Below are positions 1 through 5,606 of a stretch of DNA of 5,793 nucleotides, in pieces; the stretch's first letter is position 1; every line of letters begins with the position of its first letter. A program made the translations under genes and the position numbers. This stretch comes from Spirochaetaceae bacterium (GTDB lineage: Bacteria; Spirochaetota; Spirochaetia; DSM-27196; PWMO01), in contig PWMO01000450.1 of assembly GCA_003558175.1 (NCBI GenBank), positions 1 through 5,793 of the forward strand. The letters run 5' to 3'. Below the pieces are notes generated by a model, which saw nothing but the letters and a program-made list of their open reading frames with translations, searched no databases and had not been told where the DNA came from.

Positions 1-42
1 GCCGGCGCTGCCGACAGCTGGCAGAACCTGCCGCGATTCTGA
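1..42 (+). CDS. C-terminal end of an upstream gene (partial)
   Basis: Frame 1 is open from the window edge and stops at TGA 40-42, giving the tail AGAADSWQNLPRF. Of its 13 sense codons, 11 end in G or C, as expected for real coding DNA here; the other open frames across this stretch look less coding-like. The gene lies 53 bases upstream of the biotin carrier start on the same strand. In decarboxylase operons with a separate biotin carrier this place is usually taken by the carboxyltransferase or the small OadG/delta subunit. Thirteen residues cannot show which, so the product is left unnamed. Confidence 0.5.
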   Translation, partial: AGAADSWQNLPRF

Positions 43-43
43 A

Positions 44-59
44 GTCCGGTGGTCCGGTG
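44..59. repeat. 8-bp tandem duplication between genes
   Basis: The octamer GTCCGGTG occurs twice back to back (44-51 and 52-59) in the short gap between the upstream stop codon and the biotin carrier gene. The second copy supplies an in-frame GTG at 57 that could be mistaken for the start of the next gene. It is probably a slippage product with no function of its own. Confidence 0.5.
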
Positions 60-95
60 TCCGACCGGCAAGTGCGTGGTGCAGTGGGGGAACAG

Positions 96-560
96 ATGAA
101 GCGACAGATCCGAATGAAGTTCCGCGGCGAGGAGTTCACCGTGAACGCCGAGCGCTCAGGCGACAGCATCATAATCGAGCGCAACGGCGCAACCTACACC
201 GTTGAGCTCATCCCGGATCACGATGGTGCCGCGCAGCCCGTGACCTCCTCGCCCGAGGCTCCTGCGCCGCCCATGCAGGCGGAGACCGCCGCACGGGCGG
301 AAACGGCTGCAGCGTCCGGCGCAACCGCCGCGCCGGCCGGAGGAGCCGCCGGCGCGGTGAGCGCACCAATGACCGGTACGATCAAGGAAGTTCGGGTACA
401 GCCCGGGGATTCCATTGCCGATGGGCAGACGGTGATTGTCATGGAGGCGATGAAGATGGAGATGGAAATTTCCGCGCACCGCTCCGCGACGGTCGGCGAA
501 GTACTCTGTGCTGCAGGTGACAGCGTGAAAGAGAAGCAGCCGCTGCTCACGCTCGCGTAG
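96..560 (+). CDS. Biotin carboxyl carrier subunit of a Na+-translocating decarboxylase
   Basis: This 154-residue carrier moves a carboxyl group on biotin from the carboxyltransferase to the membrane decarboxylase. Residues 1-40 form a short strand-rich domain ([13 protein letters not shown], then [15 protein letters not shown]). Residues 47-92 are an Ala/Pro-rich flexible linker containing the repeat [12 protein letters not shown]. Residues 92-154 are a biotinyl domain with the motif [10 protein letters not shown]; the biotin-accepting lysine is Lys120 (codon 453-455), 34 residues from the C-terminus, as is usual. ATG 96 is chosen because a G-run at 86-90 serves as ribosome site and the domain begins there; GTG 57 would add 13 unconvincing residues. 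The beta subunit follows after 11 bases. A stand-alone carrier is typical of methylmalonyl-CoA (MmdC) and glutaconyl-CoA (GcdC) decarboxylases, whereas oxaloacetate decarboxylase usually carries the domain on its alpha subunit. The substrate is inferred, not shown. Confidence 0.92.
   Translation: MKRQIRMKFRGEEFTVNAERSGDSIIIERNGATYTVELIPDHDGAAQPVTSSPEAPAPPMQAETAARAETAAASGATAAPAGGAAGAVSAPMTGTIKEVRVQPGDSIADGQTVIVMEAMKMEMEISAHRSATVGEVLCAAGDSVKEKQPLLTLA
328..357 (+). other. GC-rich hairpin with Shine-Dalgarno-like loop inside the carrier gene
   Basis: A perfect 10-bp inverted repeat (328-337 with 348-357) lies in the sequence encoding the Ala/Pro linker. Its loop contains GGAGGAG (339-345), and an in-frame GTG follows at 357 and an ATG at 369. 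It may only reflect GC-rich linker codons. It could also slow translation between domains, or allow internal initiation of a free biotinyl domain of about 64-68 residues. Confidence 0.3.
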
Positions 561-571
561 AGGCCGGTGCG

Positions 572-1684
572 ATGGTCCGCCTGATAGGGCTCTTTCTTGA
601 ATCCACCGGGTTCCTCGCGCTCAGCTGGCAGACCGCGGTTATGATCGGTGTCGGGCTGCTGCTTGTTTATCTGGGAATCGCGCGCAAGTATGAGCCGCTC
701 CTGTTGGTGCCGATCGGCTTTGGCGCGGTGCTGGTGAACATCCCGCTGGCGGGGATGGCCGATCCGGGCGGGCTGCTGGACTACTTCTACTTCGGCATCA
801 GCGCGGGGATCTTTCCGCCGCTCATCTTTCTGGGAATTGGGGCGATGACGGACTTCGGTCCGCTGCTGGCAAAGCCCAAGACCTTTCTGCTTGGCGCTGC
901 GGCGCAGTTCGGCATCTTTGGTACCCTGCTGGGTGCCCGCGCGATGGGGTTCAGCTTTGCCGAGGCGTCGTCGATCGCCATCATCGGCGGCGCCGACGGT
1001 CCCACGGCCATCTACCTGACGTCGCTGCTTGCCGAGCATCTGCTTGGCCCGATTGCGGTGGCGGCGTACAGCTACATGGCGCTGGTACCCATCATCCAGC
1101 CGCCGATCATTCGTCTACTGACCACGCGCAGAGAACGACTGGTCGTCATGGAAGACATCAAGCCGGTGTCGCAGCGCGTCAAGATCCTCTTCCCGATTGC
1201 CACCACGCTGGTTGCCACGCTTGCGGTGCCGGCGTCTACGCCATTGATCGGGATGCTGATGCTGGGAAACCTGTTTCGCGAGTCGGGGGTAGTCGAGCGG
1301 CTGTCCAAAACGGCCCAGAACGAGCTGATCAACATTGTCACCATATTTCTGGGGGTGGGCATCGGCAGCCGCATGTCCGCAGCGGAGTTTCTTACCGTCA
1401 GCACAATCCAGATCATCGCCCTCGGGCTGGTGGCGTTTGCCATTGGCACCGCAGCCGGGGTGTTGCTGGGCAAGCTGATGTACCTGTTCTCCGGCGGGAA
1501 GATCAACCCGATGATTGGCGCGGCGGGCGTTTCCGCGGTTCCCATGGCTGCGCGGGTGGTGCAGAAGCTCGGCCAGCAGGAGAATCCGCGCAACTTCCTG
1601 TTGATGAACGCCATGGGGCCCAACGTGGCAGGCGCCATCGGCTCAGCAATTGCGGCCGGGGTGCTGATCGCGCTGGCCGGGTAA
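572..1684 (+). CDS. oadB: Na+-translocating decarboxylase beta subunit (OadB/MmdB/GcdB family)
   Basis: This 370-residue polytopic inner-membrane protein decarboxylates carboxybiotin and couples the reaction to Na+ export. Family signatures are intact: [15 protein letters not shown] (88-102), [13 protein letters not shown] (137-149) and [18 protein letters not shown] (312-329). Asp142, Tyr168, Asn312, Gly316, Ser321 and Arg328 align, at a constant offset of 61, with Klebsiella OadB Asp203, Tyr229, Asn373, Gly377, Ser382 and Arg389, which mutational work linked to Na+ and proton movement. The protein is therefore probably functional. Hydrophobic segments fall at about 18-37, 40-60, 66-90, 104-125, 159-179, 205-235, 251-268 and 278-305, plus a Gly/Ala-rich C-terminus. 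It is at the short end of the family. ATG 572 is preceded by AGAGG at 559-563, overlapping the carrier stop, so translation is likely coupled. The sequence does not distinguish OadB from MmdB or GcdB; the symbol is a family label, and the separate carrier gene favours an acyl-CoA substrate. Confidence 0.96.
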   Translation: MVRLIGLFLESTGFLALSWQTAVMIGVGLLLVYLGIARKYEPLLLVPIGFGAVLVNIPLAGMADPGGLLDYFYFGISAGIFPPLIFLGIGAMTDFGPLLAKPKTFLLGAAAQFGIFGTLLGARAMGFSFAEASSIAIIGGADGPTAIYLTSLLAEHLLGPIAVAAYSYMALVPIIQPPIIRLLTTRRERLVVMEDIKPVSQRVKILFPIATTLVATLAVPASTPLIGMLMLGNLFRESGVVERLSKTAQNELINIVTIFLGVGIGSRMSAAEFLTVSTIQIIALGLVAFAIGTAAGVLLGKLMYLFSGGKINPMIGAAGVSAVPMAARVVQKLGQQENPRNFLLMNAMGPNVAGAIGSAIAAGVLIALAG

Positions 1685-1700
1685 CGCCCGGCGACCAGCG
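1671..1700. terminator. Hairpin over the stop codon in the convergent gap (possible terminator)
   Basis: The arm CGCTGG-CCGGG (1671-1681) pairs with CCCGG-(CGA bulge)-CCAGCG (1687-1700). The result is 11 base pairs with a 5-base loop containing the TAA of the beta subunit. It sits between two convergent transcription units, where a bidirectional terminator would be useful. There is no T-run on either side, so it is not a classical intrinsic terminator. It may act as a pause or RNA-stabilising hairpin. The remaining 26 bases before the ATPase stop show nothing further. Confidence 0.4.
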
Positions 1701-1726
1701 AATCCACGTAGCAGAAGTGCGTTGGC

Positions 1727-2593
1727 TCAGGATGCGTCGGTCGACGGCTTGCCGTAGGTAACCACGCGATGGCGTTCAATCTGGTGCACTTCGACATCGA
1801 TGCCGTAGGTGGCGCTGAGGCGCTCGGTGGTCAGCGACTCAGCCGTCGGTCCGTCAAAAAGGATCCTTCCTTCTCGCATCAGGGCCACTTCAGTAGCACA
1901 GGCTGAGGCGACGTGCGGGTCGTGGGTGGTGAGCAGCACGGTAACACCGGCGTCTGCCAGCATCGCGATGCAGTCCAGCAGCCGGACGGTGTTGGCCAGG
2001 TCGAGGTGCGACGTCGGCTCGTCCAATAGCAGCAGCTGCGGCTCCTGCGCCAGCGAGCGCGCGGTCATCACGAGCTGTTTTTCCCCGGCACTGAGGGTGG
2101 TGATACTGCGCTGCGCCCACTGCGCCGCGCCGACGGTTGCCAGCGCGCTCCGGGCCGCTGCGACGTGAGTCTCGTCCGGGAGCTGCAGGGTAGTCAGATA
2201 GGGCGCCCGTCCGAGCAGCACGTATTCCAGCACCGAGTACTCAAACGGCAGGTGCTCGTCCTGCGGCACGAGCGACATGGTGCGCCCCATCTGCCTGCGG
2301 GGAATGCGATCGAGCGCTGTGCCGCGCAGCTGCACCGCGCCGCGCTGCGGTTTGAGCCACCCCAGGCAGAGGTTGAGCAGCGTGGTCTTGCCGGAGCCGT
2401 TGGGTCCCAGCAGCGCAGTCACCGACCCGGTGCGAACCGCAAAGTCAATGCCGCGGAGCACCGGCTCGGCCGTGCCCTCATAGGCGAACTCAACTCCTGC
2501 GAGCGTCAGAATCCGCCGTGCGTCCTGCTGCAGCTGCGCGTCCGACTCGCGTTCCCCGGCGCGCTTCCTCATCGTTCGATCCGCCTCCCTCAT
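1727..2593 (-). CDS. ABC transporter ATP-binding protein, FecE/BtuD/MolC type
   Basis: This cytoplasmic ATPase powers the type II importer encoded just upstream on the minus strand. In 288 residues it has Walker A GPNGSGKT (63-70), Q-loop Gln111 (LVPQDEH), signature LSAGEKQ (167-173, a variant of LSGGQ), Walker B with LLLLDEPTSHLD (187-198) and switch His224 (TTHDP). All catalytic positions are present. ATG 2593 overlaps the permease stop as ATGA, the usual sign of coupled translation. A second in-frame ATG at 2572 has GGGAGG at 2589-2584, 11 bases upstream, and could also be used; the 21 bases between them are a duplication of the start region. Both starts lie well before the nucleotide-binding fold, which begins near residue 28. 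The family handles ferric siderophores, haem, cobalamin, molybdate and tungstate, and the ATPase alone does not reveal which. Confidence 0.95.
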   Translation of the reverse strand: MREADRTMRKRAGERESDAQLQQDARRILTLAGVEFAYEGTAEPVLRGIDFAVRTGSVTALLGPNGSGKTTLLNLCLGWLKPQRGAVQLRGTALDRIPRRQMGRTMSLVPQDEHLPFEYSVLEYVLLGRAPYLTTLQLPDETHVAAARSALATVGAAQWAQRSITTLSAGEKQLVMTARSLAQEPQLLLLDEPTSHLDLANTVRLLDCIAMLADAGVTVLLTTHDPHVASACATEVALMREGRILFDGPTAESLTTERLSATYGIDVEVHQIERHRVVTYGKPSTDAS

Positions 2594-2604
2594 CGCTCGA
2601 TCCG
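2567..2604. repeat. 21-bp-period direct repeat at the permease/ATPase junction
   Basis: The 17-base segments 2567-2583 and 2588-2604 match at 16 of 17 positions and are offset by 21 bases. Read on the minus strand, each contains CGGATCGA(G/A)CG followed by ATGA. The upstream copy (2588-2604) holds the permease stop and the first ATG of the ATPase gene. The other copy holds a second in-frame ATG. The 21-base insertion keeps the frame and adds seven residues (MREADRT) to the ATPase. Confidence 0.75.
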
Positions 2605-3618
2605 AAAGCCGGGCCGCAACAGCAGCAGTGCGAACCCGGCAGCTCCAAACAACGATGTCAGGATGCCCAGTGGAATCTCGCCCGGAAGCAGCGTTCGGCC
2701 GAGCGCGTCGCAGAAAACAACAAACGAACTCCCAATCAGCAGCGACATCGGGATGGACCAGCGGCCGTCGGCGCGAAAGAGGCGCCGCGTGATGTGCGGG
2801 ATCAACAGTCCGACCCAGCCCACGATGCCGGCGATGGAGGTTGCCGCCGCGGTAGCCAGAGTGGCCGCCGCAATCAGCAGCAACCGTTCCCGCCCCGGAA
2901 CGGTACCCAGCGAAAACGCTACGCGATCGTGCAACGATAGCAGGTTGGCCCGCCAGCGCATCGCGAGCAGTATGGCCAGCGAGGGCAGCACCGTCGGCAG
3001 CAGGAATCCCAACTCGCGCCAGCCAACCGACCAGAGGCCGCCCAGCATCCAGAAGGTGATTGCCGGCAGCTGATCCATCGGGTCGGCCACGTACTTCAGG
3101 ATGCCGACGCCCGACGAATAGACCGCCGAAACCGCGATCCCGGCCAGGATCAGGCGCAGCACCCAGCCGCCGAATCGGATGCCGCGCGCGAGCCGGTACG
3201 AGAGCGCCAGCCCGGCGGCGGCAAAGAGCGCCGCCGAAATCTGCACCACGACCGGCTGCGCCGAAAACGCGATGATGGCCAGGGCGGCACCAAACGCCGC
3301 GCCCTGCGTCACCCCCACCAGTCCCGGCTCCACCAATGGGTTGGCAAACAGCATCTGCAGCACGGTGCCTGCACCCGCCAGCGCTGCGCCCACCAGCACC
3401 GCTGCAAGCACGCGCGGCAACCGCAGCCCGAACAGTACGCGCCGCGCCAGCGGGTCATCGAGCAGGAGTGCCGGTGGCATGAACCCCGGTTGCGGGTACC
3501 GCCCGATGAGAAAGGCGGCCGCAATCACGGCAACCGTCAAGGCCACCACGAGCGCCGCGCGACGCCCGAGATGGCGCTCGACCGCTGGTACAGCCGCTGC
3601 AGCCGCTTGAGTCTTCAG
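2590..3618 (-). CDS. ABC transporter permease, FecCD/BtuC family
   Basis: This is the inner-membrane channel subunit of the importer, about 342 residues with the start chosen here. Family marks (this numbering) are GAALAGAGTVLQ followed by NPLVEPGLVG (from Asn93), the cytoplasmic coupling segment GWVGLLIPHITRR (267-279) and the closing EIPLGILTSLFG (314-325). About ten hydrophobic helices are visible, as expected. The obvious start, GTG at 3549 (319 residues), has no ribosome site and would begin inside the first membrane helix. The frame stays open upstream and encodes a normal polar, positive N-terminus (KTQAAAAVPAVERHLGRR). CTG at 3618 overlaps the binding-protein stop as CTGA and lies six bases after AGGTGA, so it is preferred. 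If the CTG start is wrong, use 2590-3549. The gene identity does not depend on this choice. Confidence 0.95.
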   Translation of the reverse strand: MKTQAAAAAVPAVERHLGRRAALVVALTVAVIAAAFLIGRYPQPGFMPPALLLDDPLARRVLFGLRLPRVLAAVLVGAALAGAGTVLQMLFANPLVEPGLVGVTQGAAFGAALAIIAFSAQPVVVQISAALFAAAGLALSYRLARGIRFGGWVLRLILAGIAVSAVYSSGVGILKYVADPMDQLPAITFWMLGGLWSVGWRELGFLLPTVLPSLAILLAMRWRANLLSLHDRVAFSLGTVPGRERLLLIAAATLATAAATSIAGIVGWVGLLIPHITRRLFRADGRWSIPMSLLIGSSFVVFCDALGRTLLPGEIPLGILTSLFGAAGFALLLLRPGFRIER

Positions 3619-4811
3619 TGGAGGTCACCTTCAAGCAATGGAACGATCACTTCGTCGATCTCCTCGTCGGTCAATGAGTAGAGAAAGCGGAAGAACCGGC
3701 GCATCTCTGAGTGCATGTCGAGGTCGGCGAAGAGTTCCGGCTGCAGGCGGGTCGCAAGCCACTGCAGCCCCAGCAGCCAGCGTACGTCCGGCTGGTCCCA
3801 ACTGTAGAAATCGGCCGGGAAGCCGTAGACTGCGTCGTGTTGTGCCGCTCTCAGTTGGCGCCACTCGGGTCTGGAGAGCACGCGTTGCTTTACCCTGTCT
3901 ACACCCTGGCGATACGCAACCAGTATGATCACGTCAGGGTCCCACGCTGCGATCTGTTCAAAGCCCACCGGAGCCCATCCGCCGCCGGGATGCGTATCGG
4001 TCCACACCGGGACTCCACCGGCCATGTGCACCAGGTCGGTCTGGATCCAGCTCGATGGCGGTATCGCGAATACCGGTTCGCCACCGCTCTCGGTGTACGA
4101 GAGCAGCAATACGCGTGGCATCACGGTTGGGTCGAGCGCGTCCGTGCGCTGCTGCACACCCGACCGTACGCTGCGGAAGTAGTCGACAAGCTCTTCGGAA
4201 CGGTTGCGGTTCTCCATAATCCGGCCCAGGATCTGGAGGTCGCGTTCGTACTGCGCCGGAGTTTCGAGATCAACGTAGACAACCGGGATTCCGAGCTGTT
4301 CCAGCCCCTCGCCAATCTCGTTGCGCATGATGCGCTTCAGAATCACCACATCCGGGCGAACCGCGGCAATCTGCTCCGGGCCTACCGTGGAGCTGAAAAT
4401 GGTGGTGTTGTCGCGATAGTGAGGATCGATGGCCTTGAGGAAGTTTCCCTTGCCCTGCGTGATACTGCCCACGCCTACCAGCCGTTCAGAGGCGCCGGGG
4501 AAGAGATACAGCGCGTCCGCCAGCATCAGAACGGCCCGGCCGGCCATGGCGATTCGTTCCGCCGGTTGCGGCATGATTACCTCACGCCCGACGGCGTCCA
4601 CTACCGTCATAGTCGGCAGGTCCTCCGCCATGGGCCTGGACTGGACGCCGGGTGCAGCAATCAGGGTGAGCGCGAGTATGGTCACGATGCACGCTGCAGC
4701 CCGGGTCTTGCCGACGGCGCTGCGGGAAACGCCGCTCCGGCTAACCTGGCTGCGGGGAACGCGGCTGCCGATAAATCGTTTCCTGGTATCGTGCGCGGGA
4801 TGATTACGCAT
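3615..4811 (-). CDS. Periplasmic metal/metal-chelate-binding protein of the type II ABC importer
   Basis: This 398-residue exported solute-binding protein is the first gene of the importer operon. ATG 4811 is chosen over the adjacent TTG 4814 because GGAGG (4821-4817) stands five bases before the ATG. The N-terminus is unusual: about 37 polar, arginine-rich residues, including three VxRSx pentapeptides (18-32), precede the hydrophobic core (about 38-53). Cleavage is likely near VQS-RP (58-59). There is no lipobox and no twin-arginine motif. The mature part has the two-lobed FecB/BtuF/TroA-like pattern: VVDAVGREVIMPQPAERIAM at the start of lobe 1, EQIAAVRPDVVIL (146-158), a long linking helix, then EQIAAWDPDVIILVA (285-299) in lobe 2, followed by DFYSWDQPDVRW (334-345). 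Possible ligands are molybdate or tungstate, cobalamin, or an iron chelate; the mocA neighbour favours the first. Confidence 0.93.
   Translation of the reverse strand: MRNHPAHDTRKRFIGSRVPRSQVSRSGVSRSAVGKTRAAACIVTILALTLIAAPGVQSRPMAEDLPTMTVVDAVGREVIMPQPAERIAMAGRAVLMLADALYLFPGASERLVGVGSITQGKGNFLKAIDPHYRDNTTIFSSTVGPEQIAAVRPDVVILKRIMRNEIGEGLEQLGIPVVYVDLETPAQYERDLQILGRIMENRNRSEELVDYFRSVRSGVQQRTDALDPTVMPRVLLLSYTESGGEPVFAIPPSSWIQTDLVHMAGGVPVWTDTHPGGGWAPVGFEQIAAWDPDVIILVAYRQGVDRVKQRVLSRPEWRQLRAAQHDAVYGFPADFYSWDQPDVRWLLGLQWLATRLQPELFADLDMHSEMRRFFRFLYSLTDEEIDEVIVPLLEGDLH
3616..3630 (-). promoter_or_regulatory. Ribosome site and CTG start of the permease gene (CTGA overlap)
   Basis: On the minus strand AGGTGA (3630-3625), a six-base match to the complement of the 16S rRNA 3' end, is followed by a six-base spacer and CTG at 3618-3616. 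The CTG shares bases with the TGA stop of the binding protein (3617-3615). The permease frame has a stop at 3627-3625, so this CTG is the first usable codon of the open frame. No ATG, GTG or TTG lies between it and GTG 3549. Confidence 0.5.
4716..4760 (-). repeat. Three 15-bp tandem units encoding VPRSQ-VSRSG-VSRSA
   Basis: Within the binding-protein leader, three consecutive 15-base units encode the pentapeptide VxRSx. Each begins GTT and keeps the Arg-Ser codon pair (CGC or CGG, then AGC). The units have diverged at the DNA level while keeping the peptide pattern. They lengthen and add positive charge to the n-region of the signal peptide. Confidence 0.75.
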
Positions 4812-4841
4812 CAATGCCTCCAGAGTTTCTGTAATGCAGCC

Positions 4842-4871
4842 ATCCTACTGCAACGGTGCGCGCTCAGGCAA
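4842..4871 (-). promoter_or_regulatory. Probable sigma-70 promoter of the importer operon
   Basis: Read on the minus strand, TTGCCT (4871-4866) and TAGGAT (4847-4842) are separated by 18 bases. This predicts transcription starting near 4835, giving a leader of about 24 bases that contains the GGAGG of the binding-protein gene. Each hexamer matches consensus at four of six positions. The same arrangement, TTGCCG-N18-TACGAT, is found before mocA, which supports both calls. Confidence 0.4.
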
Positions 4872-4875
4872 GGCG

Positions 4876-4918
4876 GCCGCAGAATCCACCCGGCTGCACA
4901 TCCACCCGGCCGCACACC
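4876..4918. promoter_or_regulatory. Direct repeats upstream of the importer promoter (candidate operator)
   Basis: A 16-base unit is tandemly duplicated (4884-4899 and 4900-4915, 15 of 16 identical). It contains GCTGCACATC (4893-4902) and GCCGCACACC (4909-4918), with a weaker third copy, GCCGCAGAATC (4876-4886). Each differs from the half-site GCCGCACATC of the palindrome before mocA by one base, or by a few in the weak copy. The array lies just upstream of the predicted -35 element, where an activator would bind. Regulator unknown. Confidence 0.35.
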
Positions 4919-4938
4919 GCTCGCGGCCCCCAACCGTT

Positions 4939-4951
4939 GCGCCCGCGGCGC
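4939..4951 (-). terminator. Small hairpin after mocA (weak terminator candidate)
   Basis: GCGCC pairs with GGCGC across a three-base loop immediately after the mocA stop codon. There is no T-run, so termination is doubtful. Read-through from mocA into the importer genes is possible, which would make the five-gene-unit versus separate-promoter question open. Confidence 0.2.
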
Positions 4952-5569
4952 TCAGCGGTACTCCCGGTATTGCTCGATGGTATCGAGATCGATAGTGACA
5001 CCGGGGTCCTCCAGCGGCACTTCAACCATGCTGAAGTTTGCCAGTGCGTCGCGCATGGTGGCGGCCGGCGGCAGCATGCGTACCCGCTCGAGTAGCGCCG
5101 GTGGCAGCAGTACGGGGTGGCCGGGTGCATCGCCGTAGACCGGCCTGAACGGGCGTGCCGGCCCGACGGGACGATCCGGCGGTCCGGCGGCGTCCGCTTC
5201 GCGCGGCAAACCGTGCCTGCGCGCGGCATCCAACAGCGCTGCAAATGCGGCAGCGGGAACGAGCGGCATGTCGGCGGGCAGCACAAATGCCCAGGCGGTC
5301 CGAACCGCCTCGACCCCGCACTTGATCGAAGAGAACATGCCGTGTTGCGGCGCCGGATTCAGAACCGTTACGACGTCCGGGCGCGAGCCGTAACGCAGTG
5401 CCAACCGGTTGTCGTGCGCCACCACCACCACGCGTGAACCGGCGTCCCGCGCGCACGCCACCACGGCGTCAACCACCCAGCCGCCGCGCCACGGCAGCGC
5501 CGGCTTCCATTGCCCCATCCGCTGAGACGCGCCCGCGGCCGGAATAACGGTGTCCGGGACGGAATCCAT
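4952..5569 (-). CDS. mocA: MocA-like molybdopterin cytidylyltransferase (MobA-like NTP transferase)
   Basis: This cytoplasmic enzyme probably joins CMP to molybdopterin, giving the cytosine dinucleotide cofactor used by xanthine dehydrogenase-family enzymes. In 205 residues it shows the nucleotide-binding loop AAGASQRMG with Lys22, in the context RMGQWK..LPW that I recognise from E. coli MocA (YgfJ). It also has NPAPQHGMFSSIKCGV (71-86), the metal-binding ADMPLV with Asp100, GHPVLL (150-155) and a C-terminal DPGVTIDLDT. Residue 10 is Pro where Leu or Thr is usual before AAG. A Pro/Arg-rich stretch (about 122-142) enlarges the loop before GHP. ATG 5569 is preferred: the longer start at 5617 lies inside a perfect palindrome and adds a non-homologous leader. 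No Shine-Dalgarno site precedes 5569. A related MobA-like transferase with another sugar or nucleotide substrate is less likely. Confidence 0.88.
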   Translation of the reverse strand: MDSVPDTVIPAAGASQRMGQWKPALPWRGGWVVDAVVACARDAGSRVVVVAHDNRLALRYGSRPDVVTVLNPAPQHGMFSSIKCGVEAVRTAWAFVLPADMPLVPAAAFAALLDAARRHGLPREADAAGPPDRPVGPARPFRPVYGDAPGHPVLLPPALLERVRMLPPAATMRDALANFSMVEVPLEDPGVTIDLDTIEQYREYR

Positions 5570-5574
5570 GGCGC

Positions 5575-5604
5575 ATCGTAACGCGGGCGCGCCCGGTGCG
5601 GCAA
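5575..5604 (-). promoter_or_regulatory. Probable mocA promoter, placed for a leaderless mRNA
   Basis: On the minus strand TTGCCG (5604-5599) and TACGAT (5580-5575) are 18 bases apart. TACGAT ends five bases before the ATG at 5569, so transcription would begin at or next to the start codon. This fits the lack of a Shine-Dalgarno site. The layout matches the importer promoter. The perfect 12-bp palindrome CGGGCGCGCCCG (5584-5595) lies within the spacer. Confidence 0.4.
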
Positions 5605-5606
5605 GC

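Noticed and set aside
57..95. GTG 57 as the start of the biotin carrier
   Set aside because: The GTG arises within an 8-bp tandem duplication and would add 13 residues unlike the family, whereas ATG 96 has a G-rich ribosome site just before it.
218..1039. A 273-codon minus-strand frame opposite the biotin carrier and beta subunit
   Set aside because: Low-complexity shadow spanning two unambiguous genes; no domain or ribosome site.
2165..3073. A 302-codon plus-strand frame opposite the ATPase and permease genes
   Set aside because: Arg/Pro/Ser/Gln-rich shadow translation crossing two genuine genes with clear family motifs.
4699..4811. Twin-arginine or lipoprotein export of the binding protein
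   Set aside because: The arginines are in RSx repeats with no RRxFLK pattern, and Cys41 sits at the start of the hydrophobic core, not after a lipobox.
3711..5138. A 475-codon open frame on the plus strand
   Set aside because: It lies antisense to the binding-protein gene and runs past it into mocA. The product has no recognisable domain and no ribosome site, and GC-rich DNA often leaves the opposite strand open.
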